The notes beneath the pieces were generated by a model. The model saw only the letters and a list, made by a program, of their open reading frames with translations. It was not told where the DNA came from and searched no databases. A stretch of 64,000 nucleotides of DNA from Flavicella sp042091695 (GTDB taxonomy: Bacteria; Bacteroidota; Bacteroidia; Flavobacteriales; Flavobacteriaceae): assembly GCA_042091695.1 (NCBI GenBank), contig JBELHA010000005.1:5768-69767 (forward strand), written 5' to 3'. A program made the position numbers and the translations under genes. This document shows, one piece after another, positions 53,910 through 62,431 of this stretch; the first letter of the stretch is position 1, and every line of letters starts with the position of its first letter.

Positions 53910-54317
53910 ATGAAATTATTGAGCATATTTTTTTTTAGGTTAGTGTATGTGTGGGGCTTTATACTATCAATTTACACCTGTAAAGCTCAACAAACAGAAC
54001 TTGACCTCTCTTTTAGGACTATAGGTTCTTACAAGTGCACTGCTATAGTTCCGGTTCTTGAAAAGGAACTGCGCATACAACTGCTAGATAGTGGCGGTGC
54101 AGTTTTGTTTACGGACTTTTTGAAAAAAGGTTTCGGATACAATAAAAAAATAGATATTTCCAGGTTGGAAATCAATCTGTATTATATTGTTTTTAAAGAC
54201 GACAAACACACGCATTTGTTTGCTTGGGATTGTGGAGAAATCGTTTCCTTGTTACAAGTGAAAAACACAGAAATAAAAAAATTAGAATCCGAATATACTA
54301 CTATTTTAAAGGGCTAA
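53910..54317 (+). CDS. Secreted protein of unknown function
   Basis: 135 residues with a signal peptide (about 1-26, ending near TCKAQQ) and a mature beta-rich part (TELDLSFRTIGSYKCTAIVP; INLYYIVFKDDKHTHLFAWD). No family recognised. It follows the decayed frame by 22 bases and precedes a bidirectional terminator. Given the neighbours it may be a lineage-specific accessory gene. Confidence 0.6.
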   Translation: MKLLSIFFFRLVYVWGFILSIYTCKAQQTELDLSFRTIGSYKCTAIVPVLEKELRIQLLDSGGAVLFTDFLKKGFGYNKKIDISRLEINLYYIVFKDDKHTHLFAWDCGEIVSLLQVKNTEIKKLESEYTTILKG

Positions 54318-54337
54318 ATCAAGTTCTATTAATAGCA

Positions 54338-54376
54338 AAAAAAAGCCCATTACATCTGATTGTAATGGGCTTTTTT
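54338..54376. terminator. Bidirectional intrinsic terminator
   Basis: Fourteen-base perfect stem AAAAGCCCATTACA (54341-54354) with TGTAATGGGCTTTT (54361-54374), A before and T after, shared by the secreted-protein gene (plus) and greA (minus). Confidence 0.88.
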
Positions 54377-54390
54377 AGTTGTTTATTCGC

Positions 54391-54864
54391 TTATCTTGAA
54401 ATTTCCACAATTTCAAAATTCATGATGCCGTTGGGAACCTTTATTTCTGCGATTTCACCAACACTCAAGCCTAGTAGCCCTTTCCCAATAGGAGAGTTTA
54501 CAGACAATTTTCCATTCTTGATATCTGTCTCAGAATCTGCTACTAACGTGTAGGTAAACTCCATTTTATTGGCGGTATTTCTCAATTTGACAACAGAGTG
54601 GATTAATATTTTAGACAAATCCAATTGAGATTCATCCAAAATTCTTGCATTTGCTACCACATTTTTTAGTTTGGCAATCTTAAATTCTAATAGCGATTGT
54701 TCTTCTTTTGCAGCATGGTATTCTGCATTTTCACTTAAATCTCCTTTGTCTCTCGCGTCAGATATTTCTTGAGACACTCTCGGTCTTTCTACTTGCTCTA
54801 ATTGTTCTAATTCGTCTTTGAGCTTTTTAAGACCCTCTGACGAATAGTAAGATATTTCACTCAT
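54391..54864 (-). CDS. greA: Transcription elongation factor GreA
   Basis: Rescues backtracked RNA polymerase by stimulating transcript cleavage. 157 residues: N-terminal coiled coil (about 8-72; EGLKKLKDELEQLEQ, acidic tip residues in ISDARDKGDLSENAEYHAAK) and the C-terminal FKBP-like domain with SPIGKGLLGLSVGEIAEIKVPNG shown in part as SPIGKGLLG. A TAnnTTTG box (54931-54924, minus) precedes it. Confidence 0.97.
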   Translation of the reverse strand: MSEISYYSSEGLKKLKDELEQLEQVERPRVSQEISDARDKGDLSENAEYHAAKEEQSLLEFKIAKLKNVVANARILDESQLDLSKILIHSVVKLRNTANKMEFTYTLVADSETDIKNGKLSVNSPIGKGLLGLSVGEIAEIKVPNGIMNFEIVEISR

Positions 54865-54977
54865 AACTTTTTCTTTTTAAAAACATAAAAATCTCATTGC
54901 AGAGTATTGCATGAGATTGAATACAAATATACAAATTATTTGTAAATTGCCATTTTTAATCACAAATCTATCGAAAG

Positions 54978-55460
54978 ATGAAGCCATTTTTTCTTTTTGT
55001 ATTCATAATTGGTCTTTTCAGCTCCTGTGCAACGGATGTCTATCCAAGCAGAAACTTTGTTCCCAATCTTGAAATCAACTTTACGGTAGACACGAATCTT
55101 CCTCAGTACCAGCAGCTTTTACTTCCTGGAGGGCATGTATATGTTCCCAACTTAGGACATAAAGGAATTGTGATTTATTCTTTAAATGCAAACGATTATT
55201 ACGCTTATGACTTGTCTTGCCCACACCAAGCATGTGGATCGGCAATGGATATGAGTAATTTTCCTGAGTTTTTCAATACTTGTACTAATGATGGAATTTA
55301 TTATTCGATAGCCATTCCGGGGTACTCTATGACGTATAGAAAAGACGATGACGGCAATCGTATTGACATTCCTAGCAATGCTTCCTATGAAATGCAAGCC
55401 TATGCGGTTACAAACATTGGAAATGGAGCACAATTACACATAACTAATTTCAAATATTAG
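54978..55460 (+). CDS. Rieske-like lipoprotein with altered cluster site
   Basis: 160 residues. Lipoprotein signal ends at Cys17 (GLFSSC). The fold resembles Rieske [2Fe-2S] domains: the first ligand pair is CPH (Cys81, His83) in YDLSCPHQAC, and after 18 residues comes NTCTND (Cys102) where the usual Cys-x-x-His reads Cys-x-x-Asp105. Three of four ligands are kept. It could bind a cluster with aspartate, or none. Flavobacteria often have such a gene beside greA. Divergent from greA, 113 bases apart. Confidence 0.75.
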   Translation: MKPFFLFVFIIGLFSSCATDVYPSRNFVPNLEINFTVDTNLPQYQQLLLPGGHVYVPNLGHKGIVIYSLNANDYYAYDLSCPHQACGSAMDMSNFPEFFNTCTNDGIYYSIAIPGYSMTYRKDDDGNRIDIPSNASYEMQAYAVTNIGNGAQLHITNFKY

Positions 55461-55482
55461 CACTTTAAACTAAATAACTTAT

Positions 55483-55490
55483 TATTTTTG
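55483..55490 (+). promoter_or_regulatory. Promoter -7 box of purK-purE
   Basis: TATTTTTG 16 bases before the purK start. The upstream TTG is not clear at standard spacing. Confidence 0.45.
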
Positions 55491-55506
55491 CCGCAAATTA
55501 TAGATT

Positions 55507-56652
55507 ATGAAAACATATTTTTCTTCTGACTTTAAATTGGGTGTTTTGGGAGGCGGACAACTCGGTAAAATGCTACTCTCTGAATGTCATAAGTTTGATG
55601 TACACACAAGTATGCTAGACGCATCCAAAGATGCACCATCGGCAGCCTATTGTGATGCTTTTTTTCAAGGTGATTTGATGGATTATACGGCTGTTTATAA
55701 TTTTGGTAAAACAGTAGATGTACTTACCATAGAAATTGAACATGTCAATATTGAAGCACTCTATAAATTAGAAGAAGAAGGTGTTTTAGTATACCCACAG
55801 CCTGAGGTAATAGAATGTATACAGCACAAAGGTAAACAGAAAGATTTTTATGTGGATCACGGGATTCCCACGTCCAAGCACTTGCGCTTTGAAACCAAAG
55901 CTGACTTGTTGACTACTGATTTTACCTTTCCTTTTGTATGGAAATCTGCACAGTTTGGATATGATGGAACGGGGGTTAAAATCGTACGTAGTCAAGAAGA
56001 TATTATCGGATTAGCAGACACTCCCTGTATCGTTGAAGATTTGGTTCCTTTTAAAAATGAATTGGCTGTTATCGTAGCCAGAAATGCTGAAGGAGAGGTG
56101 AAAACATACCCTGTAGTGGAGATGGAGTTTCATCCAGAGGCAAATCAAGTTGAATATGTTATCTGCCCTGCCCGTATTTCTGATGAAGTTGCTGCAAAAG
56201 CAAATACAGTAGCTTTAGAGGTTGCTAAGGCTTTTCAACATGTTGGTTTGCTCGCGGTAGAAATGTTTCAAACCGAAGCAGATGAGATCATCGTAAATGA
56301 AGTGGCTCCAAGAACACATAACAGTGGTCATTACAGTATAGAAGCCTCTATTACGAGTCAATTTGAACAGCACCTACGTACCGTACTAAATTTACCATTG
56401 GGTGCAACAGACAGTATGTTGGCGGGAGTGATGGTTAATCTCGTGGGAGCTGAAGGATTTTCAGGAAAAGTACATTACGAAAATATGGAGCAAATTCTTT
56501 CTTTACCTGGGGTGACACCTCACATATATGGAAAGAAAGAAACCCGTCCTTTTAGAAAAATGGGACATGTCACTATAGTAGATAAAGATATCAATACGGC
56601 TAGAGCTATTGCGAAAAAAGTAAAGGATAGCATCCGTGTGATTTCCAAATAA
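55507..56652 (+). CDS. purK: N5-carboxyaminoimidazole ribonucleotide synthase
   Basis: ATP-grasp enzyme of purine synthesis that carboxylates AIR with bicarbonate. 381 residues. N-terminal LGVLGGGQLGKML, central ATP-grasp with PFVWKSAQFGYDGTGVKIV (as two parts, FVWKSAQFGYDG), and the metal/phosphate site VNEVAPRTHNSGHYSIE. Followed by purE after 54 bases; the pair work in sequence. Confidence 0.97.
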   Translation: MKTYFSSDFKLGVLGGGQLGKMLLSECHKFDVHTSMLDASKDAPSAAYCDAFFQGDLMDYTAVYNFGKTVDVLTIEIEHVNIEALYKLEEEGVLVYPQPEVIECIQHKGKQKDFYVDHGIPTSKHLRFETKADLLTTDFTFPFVWKSAQFGYDGTGVKIVRSQEDIIGLADTPCIVEDLVPFKNELAVIVARNAEGEVKTYPVVEMEFHPEANQVEYVICPARISDEVAAKANTVALEVAKAFQHVGLLAVEMFQTEADEIIVNEVAPRTHNSGHYSIEASITSQFEQHLRTVLNLPLGATDSMLAGVMVNLVGAEGFSGKVHYENMEQILSLPGVTPHIYGKKETRPFRKMGHVTIVDKDINTARAIAKKVKDSIRVISK

Positions 56653-56706
56653 TGGAGGGTACTCAATTATAAGAAATCGTTTAATAACTAATTTAGAAAA
56701 TAACAG

Positions 56707-57192
56707 ATGAAAGTAGCAATTATTATGGGGTCAGATTCTGATCTGCCTATCATGCAAGAAGCCATTGACGTATTGAATGATTTCGGTATAGAAAATGAAG
56801 TAGATATTGTATCTGCACACAGAACACCAGAAAAATTAGTTTCTTTTTCAAACGAAGCACACAAACGAGGTATCTCTGTTATAATCGCTGGAGCAGGAGG
56901 AGCAGCTCACCTACCAGGAATGGTTGCTTCTATGAGTCCATTACCTGTGATAGGAGTCCCCGTGAAGTCTAGAAACTCTATCGATGGTTGGGATTCTGTA
57001 TTGTCTATACTTCAAATGCCCGGAGGAGTTCCTGTTGCGACAGTTGCGCTAGACGGAGCAAAAAATGCAGGGATACTTGCCGCTCAAATTATTGGAGCTT
57101 CCCATCCTGTTATTTTAGAGAAAATACAAGCCTATAAACAAAGCTTGAAAGAAAAAGTAATCGCTGCCTCTGAACGCGTGAAAAATAGCTAA
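56707..57192 (+). CDS. purE: N5-carboxyaminoimidazole ribonucleotide mutase
   Basis: Rearranges N5-CAIR to CAIR. 161 residues with the class I PurE motifs GSDSDLPIM at 8-16, SAHRTPEKL near 40-48, and AGAGGAAHLPGMVAS near 66-80. Terminator follows. Confidence 0.98.
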   Translation: MKVAIIMGSDSDLPIMQEAIDVLNDFGIENEVDIVSAHRTPEKLVSFSNEAHKRGISVIIAGAGGAAHLPGMVASMSPLPVIGVPVKSRNSIDGWDSVLSILQMPGGVPVATVALDGAKNAGILAAQIIGASHPVILEKIQAYKQSLKEKVIAASERVKNS

Positions 57193-57213
57193 CGGAAGTT
57201 ATTCAAACTATAC

Positions 57214-57253
57214 AAAGCACTGATTGTTTTTTTACAGTCAGTGCTTTTTTTTT
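57214..57253 (+). terminator. Intrinsic terminator of purK-purE
   Basis: Ten-base stem AAAGCACTGA (57214-57223) with TCAGTGCTTT (57238-57247) and continuing T. Confidence 0.85.
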
Positions 57254-57260
57254 AAAGAGC

Positions 57261-57300
57261 AAAAAAAAAGCACCCTGTCAATGAAGACAAGGTGCTTTTA
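57261..57300 (-). terminator. Intrinsic terminator of rng
   Basis: Stem AAAAGCACC with GGTGCTTTT plus inner TGTC/GACA (57267-57298), followed on the minus strand by a run of T. Placed back to back with the purE terminator. Confidence 0.85.
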
Positions 57301-57322
57301 AGATATGTTTTGCATATTTACA

Positions 57323-58849
57323 TCAGCTAAATTTAAAGCGAAATTGTAAATATTGATAAGCATCTCTCGGTAATATACTGATCCACTTTTTGTATTTGAA
57401 GTACCATTTTATTTGATGAGAGATAAGACCTTTACGCAAATAAGAAGCTACAAAAGGATGCACGTGTAAGGTGATTTTTTTGTCTTTGCTTTTGCTTGCG
57501 AGAATGCGGTTTATATCTACTTCAAATTTTTCAATCATCACGATAGGTGCCTCAACTTCTCCGTTTATATTCGGGTTTGGCTCCTTTGTTTTGATGTTCA
57601 TCTCTGAACGTACTCTCTGTCTAGTTATTTGGATCAAACCAAATTTACTAGGCGGTAATATTTTATGTTTTGTTCTATCGAACGACATTTCTGTTTTCAA
57701 ATGATCATAGAGTTTTTGTCTATTTTCATTGGAGTGTAAATCAATAAAATCTACTACGATAATTCCTCCCATATCACGCAAACGCAATTGTCTAGCTATT
57801 TCTGTAGCTGCAATTAAGTTTACTTCCAAAGCAGTTTGTTCTTGCGAATTTGCTTTGTTAGATCTGTTTCCACTATTGACATCAATAACATGCAATGCTT
57901 CTGTGTGTTCTATCACCAAATAGGCTCCTTTACTCATTGATACGGTTTTTCCAAATGCAGATTTTATCTGTCTTTCAATTCCGTATTTTTCGAAGATTGG
58001 AGTCTTGTTGTTGTATAGTTTCAGAATGGATTGTTTTTCAGGATATATTTCGCTTAAATAATCATTTATTTCTTCAAATAATACATCGTCGTTAGTCACA
58101 ATACTCGTGAATGAATCATTCAAAACATCTCTTAATATAGACGATGCTCTGTTCAATTCACTCAATACTTTTGTCGGTGTGTTTGTATTGGCAATTTGCC
58201 CACACATTTTTTTCCAACGTTCTAATGAATTTTGTAAATCCTTATCGAGTTCAGCTACCTTTTTTCCTTGTGCTACTGTACGTAAAATAACGCCAAAACC
58301 AGCAGGTTTGATACTTTTGGCTAAGCGCTTTAAACGATCCTTTTCTTTGGGATCGGCTATTTTTTGTGATACAGAAACTCTTTTAGAAAATGGTACTAGA
58401 ACAAGAAATCTCCCCGCTATAGAAAGCTCAGAACTAATTCTAGGCCCTTTAGTAGAGATTGGTTCTTTTACAATTTGTACGAGAACGTTTTGTTTTGACT
58501 TAAGTACTTGATCAATACTTCCGCTTTTGTCAATTTCTTTTTCAAAAGGGAAGTTTTTTAAAGTGTAATCTTTGTAATTACCTGTACTTACTTTTTTAAT
58601 GAATTTAGATAACGTCTTCACTTGAGGTCCTAAATCATGGTAGTGTAGAAATCCGTCTTTAGGATAACCTACATTTACAAATGATGCATTAAGACCTGTT
58701 AATATTTTTCCTGTTTTTGCGAGAAATATATCTCCTACAGAAAATTTATTATTGTTTGTTTCGTTATTAAATTCAATAAGTTTACCATCTTTTAGTAAAG
58801 CAAAATCAATATCAGATGAATTTGAACGTATGATTAATTCTAGTTTCAT
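57323..58849 (-). CDS. rng: Ribonuclease G/E family endoribonuclease
   Basis: Endonuclease for rRNA maturation and mRNA decay, 508 residues. An S1-like domain lies at about 38-125 and the DNase-I-like catalytic part has the metal-binding aspartates in HVIDVNSGNRS and IVVDFIDLHS. The position where RNase E/G of proteobacteria carries the zinc-link Cys-Pro-x-Cys (after TRQRVRSEM) has no cysteine. There is no long C-terminal degradosome scaffold, so it is RNase G-like. Downstream of HU and the 29-residue basic protein. Confidence 0.94.
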   Translation of the reverse strand: MKLELIIRSNSSDIDFALLKDGKLIEFNNETNNNKFSVGDIFLAKTGKILTGLNASFVNVGYPKDGFLHYHDLGPQVKTLSKFIKKVSTGNYKDYTLKNFPFEKEIDKSGSIDQVLKSKQNVLVQIVKEPISTKGPRISSELSIAGRFLVLVPFSKRVSVSQKIADPKEKDRLKRLAKSIKPAGFGVILRTVAQGKKVAELDKDLQNSLERWKKMCGQIANTNTPTKVLSELNRASSILRDVLNDSFTSIVTNDDVLFEEINDYLSEIYPEKQSILKLYNNKTPIFEKYGIERQIKSAFGKTVSMSKGAYLVIEHTEALHVIDVNSGNRSNKANSQEQTALEVNLIAATEIARQLRLRDMGGIIVVDFIDLHSNENRQKLYDHLKTEMSFDRTKHKILPPSKFGLIQITRQRVRSEMNIKTKEPNPNINGEVEAPIVMIEKFEVDINRILASKSKDKKITLHVHPFVASYLRKGLISHQIKWYFKYKKWISILPRDAYQYLQFRFKFS

Positions 58850-58963
58850 TCCGAATAGTTTTAACTACATAAGAAGTTCTTCCTTACATAGATGGATTAA
58901 ATTCAATACAGGGTAAATACCCATAAAAACTCTAGTTTCCCAAAGCTTTAATTTCAATGAACG

Positions 58964-58982
58964 TGTTGTCATTATGACAACA
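58964..58982. repeat. Near-perfect palindrome upstream of rng
   Basis: TGTTGTCAT-T-ATGACAACA: nine-base arms with one central base. It has no T tract, so it looks like a protein-binding site or an mRNA 5' hairpin rather than a terminator. A second palindrome AAGCCTAGGCTT follows at 58990-59001. Confidence 0.5.
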
Positions 58983-58999
58983 AATAGGCAAGCCTAGGC

Positions 59000-59089
59000 T
59001 TACTTCTTCTTGTGTCTGTTAGCTCTTGCTCTTTTCTTACGTTTGTGCGTAGAGATCTTTGCTCTTTTTCTTTTCTTACCACTTGGCAT
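59000..59089 (-). CDS. 29-residue basic protein, AURKAIP1/COX24 (mS38-like) family
   Basis: Very short, extremely basic protein: begins MPSGKKRKRAKISTHKRK and ends ANRHKKK. The pattern matches the bacterial members of the AURKAIP1/COX24 C-terminal family, related to mitochondrial ribosomal protein mS38, and small ribosomal proteins of Bacteroidota of the same size. A ribosomal role is likely by composition and family. It lies between HU (52 bases upstream) and rng (150 bases downstream). Easily missed because of its length; the start ATG and stop are unambiguous. Confidence 0.85.
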   Translation of the reverse strand: MPSGKKRKRAKISTHKRKKRARANRHKKK

Positions 59090-59141
59090 AATAATACTGT
59101 TTTAAGACCTTTTATTTAGGTCGGTTAATAATATGTTGTAT

Positions 59142-59432
59142 CTATTTTACTAATACGTTGTTCTTTACTCCTTCTGCAAATGTCTTTGCAGGTTTGAATG
59201 CTGGAATATTGTGAGCAGGAATCTTGATAGTTGTGTTCTGAGAAATATTTCTACCCGTCTTTTCTGCTCTTGTTTTGATAATGAAACTACCAAAACCTCT
59301 CAAGTATACATTGTCCCCTTGCTCTAAAGCCGTCTTTACTTCATTCATAAAAGCCTCAACAGTTGCTAATACATCTGCTTTTTCAATTCCTGATTTATCC
59401 GAAATACTTGATACGATATCCGCTTTTGTCAT
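59142..59432 (-). CDS. HU/IHF-family DNA-binding protein
   Basis: Nucleoid protein that bends DNA. 96 residues with the typical start (MTKADIVSSISDKSGIEKADV), the GFGSFIIKTRAEKTGRNISQ arm region (as GFGSFIIK and GRNISQ) and the end IPAFKPAKTFAEGVKN. A single consensus promoter lies upstream (59478-59506). First gene of HU-small basic protein-rng. Confidence 0.95.
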   Translation of the reverse strand: MTKADIVSSISDKSGIEKADVLATVEAFMNEVKTALEQGDNVYLRGFGSFIIKTRAEKTGRNISQNTTIKIPAHNIPAFKPAKTFAEGVKNNVLVK

Positions 59433-59477
59433 TGTGTCTTATTTACTATTGTGTATTTAATATAATTTTTGAGGATG

Positions 59478-59506
59478 CAAATATATGATATTTTAACCAC
59501 TTTCAA
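59478..59506 (-). promoter_or_regulatory. Promoter of the HU gene
   Basis: On the minus strand TTG (59506-59504), 18-base spacer, TATATTTG (59485-59478); the start codon is 46 bases downstream. Confidence 0.7.
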
Positions 59507-59569
59507 AAAGTTAAATCGTTTAATTTTAATACAATAAATACTGTATACTTGCATAAACAAATATAATAA

Positions 59570-60622
59570 ATGATTTTTTCTAATACACTGGAATCGTGGT
59601 ATTTAAATAATAAGCGGGATTTGCCTTGGCGAAAGTCAGGTAATCCATATTATATTTGGCTTTCAGAAATTATATTACAACAAACTCGCGTAGCGCAAGG
59701 TTTGTCCTATTATGAAAAGTTTGTTAGTACTTTTCCAACGGTAGTTGACTTGGCAAATGCAGAGGAATCTCAGGTTTTAAAATTGTGGCAAGGTCTGGGA
59801 TATTACTCAAGAGCTCGCAATCTTCATTTTTCAGCCAAGTATATTGTAAATGAATTGGGAGGAGTGTTTCCGAATACCTATAAGTCCTTACTTCTTTTAA
59901 AAGGCGTAGGTGATTATACGGCTTCTGCTATATCTTCTATTTGTTTTGGTGAAAGAGCTGCTGTTGTTGATGGAAATGTCTACCGTGTTTTGTCGCGTTA
60001 TTTTGGTATTGCGACTCCCATCAATTCTACTCATGGGATCAAAGAGTTCAAAGCGCTAGCGCAGGAACTACTCATATCAGATGATCCGGGACAATACAAT
60101 CAAGCGTTGATGGAGTTTGGCGCACTGCAATGTGTACCCCAAAACCCTAATTGTCATCAATGTCCATTGGAGCAAAGTTGTGATGCTTATGCTAAAGGAA
60201 CGATTGGACTACTCCCTGTAAAGGAAAAAAAGATAAAAATTAAAAAAAGATATTTTAATTTTATTGTTTTTCTGCTTCCTGATGAACATACTGTTCTTGA
60301 AAAAAGACAAGGGAAAGGGATATGGGAAAATTTATTTCAATTTCCCTTAGTAGAAACGTCAGGAACTGTTGATACCCAATCCTTAGTTGAACTCCCAGAA
60401 TTTTCATCCCTTTTAAAAGGAAGTGATTTTGAAGTTCAATTGTTCAACGAAAAGGAATGGGTACACAAATTATCACACCAGCATTTATATACCCGATTTT
60501 GGCTGGTTTCAGGAGATACTAAGCGTCAAGAATCAATACCTATTGCAAACCTTGATAACTATCCTGTTCCTCGTTTGATACACAGGTTTTTAGATGTTTA
60601 TGATTTTGACACCCTAATTTGA
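59570..60622 (+). CDS. mutY: A/G-specific adenine glycosylase MutY
   Basis: Removes adenine mispaired with 8-oxoguanine. 350 residues. Helix-hairpin-helix LLKGVGDYTASAISS near 108-122, catalytic aspartate in AAVVDGNVYRVLSRY, complete [4Fe-4S] set C-x6-C-x2-C-x5-C in the segment starting CVPQNPNCHQC, and a C-terminal NUDIX-like domain (about 225-345) that reads 8-oxoG. Full length. Upstream of ssb by 84 bases. Confidence 0.97.
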   Translation: MIFSNTLESWYLNNKRDLPWRKSGNPYYIWLSEIILQQTRVAQGLSYYEKFVSTFPTVVDLANAEESQVLKLWQGLGYYSRARNLHFSAKYIVNELGGVFPNTYKSLLLLKGVGDYTASAISSICFGERAAVVDGNVYRVLSRYFGIATPINSTHGIKEFKALAQELLISDDPGQYNQALMEFGALQCVPQNPNCHQCPLEQSCDAYAKGTIGLLPVKEKKIKIKKRYFNFIVFLLPDEHTVLEKRQGKGIWENLFQFPLVETSGTVDTQSLVELPEFSSLLKGSDFEVQLFNEKEWVHKLSHQHLYTRFWLVSGDTKRQESIPIANLDNYPVPRLIHRFLDVYDFDTLI

Positions 60623-60656
60623 TTCATCAGACTACTAGCATATTTGCTGTATGGAA

Positions 60657-60687
60657 TTGTAAGCTGCCTTTTTTTTTATTATTTTTG
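60657..60687 (+). promoter_or_regulatory. Promoter of ssb-gldE-gldD
   Basis: TTG (60657-60659), 20-base spacer, TATTTTTG (60680-60687), 19 bases before the ssb start. Confidence 0.6.
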
Positions 60688-60706
60688 AATATAATATGAT
60701 AGCTGC

Positions 60707-61117
60707 ATGTCGGGAACTTTAAATAAAGTGATGCTTATTGGGCATCTTGGTGATGAAGTAAAGGTACACTATTTTGAGGGTGGTACTGCCGTAGGGCGTT
60801 TTCCTATTGCTACTAATGAAACTTTTACGAATAAAGAAACCGGTAAAAAAATAACGACCACAGAATGGCATCATATTGTAGTGAGGAACAAGTTAGCAGA
60901 GCTATGTGAAACCTATCTTAATAAAGGTGACAAAGTATATTGTGAAGGTAAAATAAAAACGAGACATTGGGAAGAAGATGGAACAAAACGCTTCTTATGC
61001 GAAATACATGTCAAAGAAATGACCTTTCTGTCGACCAAGTCAAAACTGTCAGAAACTCCACAATCAAATAAACCAAACAATTCGAATCAGATAATCAATG
61101 ATGATTTTCCTTTTTAA
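60707..61117 (+). CDS. ssb: Single-stranded DNA-binding protein
   Basis: 136 residues: an OB-fold at 1-105 (LNKVMLIGHLGDEVKVHYFEGG; TTEWHHIVVRNKLAELC) and a short disordered tail ending in DDFPF, the acidic tip that docks replication and repair proteins. First gene of ssb-gldE-gldD, 18 bases before gldE. Confidence 0.96.
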   Translation: MSGTLNKVMLIGHLGDEVKVHYFEGGTAVGRFPIATNETFTNKETGKKITTTEWHHIVVRNKLAELCETYLNKGDKVYCEGKIKTRHWEEDGTKRFLCEIHVKEMTFLSTKSKLSETPQSNKPNNSNQIINDDFPF

Positions 61118-61135
61118 CCAAAATCTATACAGCTA

Positions 61136-62431
61136 GTGGATCCCGAACCCTTGTTTACTTCTTTGTTTTTTTCTATGCAATGGTCTATTGTATTTGAAGC
61201 TATCTTGTTATTTGTTTTATTGTTTTTATCAGCCTTGATTTCTGGAACGGAAGTTGCTTTTTTTTCCCTTTCCAAATCAATGTTAGATGATTTGGAAACA
61301 GACAACAATCCAAGAGCATCTGTTGTGGTAGCTCTTTTATCTGCACCCAAAAAATTATTGGCAACCATTTTAATCACTAATAATTTTATCAATATCTTAA
61401 TAGTGTTGCTGTTTTCTATTCTTGGTGGTTACTTTATGGAGGGCTTGGATGGTAGGTTGCGATTATTGATTGAAGTTGTTTTCATTACTTTCTTGATTTT
61501 ACTTTTTGGAGAAGTGCTCCCCAAGGTATATGCAAATAGGAACTCACTGAGTTTTTCAATGTTTATGTCACGCCCAATTGCTATTTTAAATAAATTACTA
61601 TCTCCTGTAAGTTTTCTGTTGACTGGTTTGACCAATATCGTAGAAGATAGATTGTCTAAAAAGAACAGCACTCTCTCAGTCGAAACACTATCTCAAGCCT
61701 TGGAGCTCACTTCAGACGATGCGACGACAAAAGATGAAAAAAGTATCCTAGAGGGAATTGTCGCTTTTGGAAGCACAGAAACGGTTCAGGTAATGAAACC
61801 ACGTATTGATATTTTTGCCATTCCTGACACAATGCCTTTTCAAGAAATGTTACAAAAGATAATTGAAAATGGTTTCTCTAGAAATCCTGTGTATCACGAA
61901 AGTATTGATGATATTATTGGTGTATTGTATGCACGAGATCTATTGGCTCATATAGAAAAGAAAGATTTCAATTGGCAAGCATTGATACGTGCCCCTTATT
62001 TTGTTCCTGAGAATAAAAAACTCGATGACTTATTGCAAGAATTTCAAGAGAAAAAAAACCACTTAGCAATTGTAGTAGATGAGTACGGAGGTACCAGCGG
62101 TCTGGTGTCACTAGAGGATGTGATTGAGGAGATTGTTGGTGATATTAGCGACGAGTTTGATGCGGACGATTTGGTCTATTCTCAATTGGATGCCTCAAAC
62201 TTTATATTCGAAGGAAAAACAGCTTTGAAAGATTTTTGTCGTGTTTTGGATATCGAGAGCGTTGTCTTCGATGCGATCAAAGGAGAATCAGAAACTTTAG
62301 CAGGTTTTATTTTAGAAATCACAGGAAGATTCCCTAAGAAAGGAGAAAAAATTAGCTATAATTCATATGAGTTTCTCATTGAGGCCATCGATAGAAAGCG
62401 AATCAAACAAGTAAAAGTCACTATTATATGA
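61136..62431 (+). CDS. gldE: Gliding motility-associated protein GldE
   Basis: CorC/HlyC-type membrane protein, 431 residues: DUF21 domain with three to four membrane helices (about 20-165, SALISGTEVAFFSLSKS), a pair of CBS domains (about 205-330, VMKPRIDIFAIP; LAIVVDEYGGTSGLVSLEDV), and the C-terminal transporter-associated domain. Relatives move Mg2+ or Co2+; GldE is known to support gliding with GldD. I take the GTG at 61136, which gives the MDPEP start; the next ATG would remove 13 residues. Overlaps gldD by four bases. Confidence 0.94.
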   Translation: MDPEPLFTSLFFSMQWSIVFEAILLFVLLFLSALISGTEVAFFSLSKSMLDDLETDNNPRASVVVALLSAPKKLLATILITNNFINILIVLLFSILGGYFMEGLDGRLRLLIEVVFITFLILLFGEVLPKVYANRNSLSFSMFMSRPIAILNKLLSPVSFLLTGLTNIVEDRLSKKNSTLSVETLSQALELTSDDATTKDEKSILEGIVAFGSTETVQVMKPRIDIFAIPDTMPFQEMLQKIIENGFSRNPVYHESIDDIIGVLYARDLLAHIEKKDFNWQALIRAPYFVPENKKLDDLLQEFQEKKNHLAIVVDEYGGTSGLVSLEDVIEEIVGDISDEFDADDLVYSQLDASNFIFEGKTALKDFCRVLDIESVVFDAIKGESETLAGFILEITGRFPKKGEKISYNSYEFLIEAIDRKRIKQVKVTII

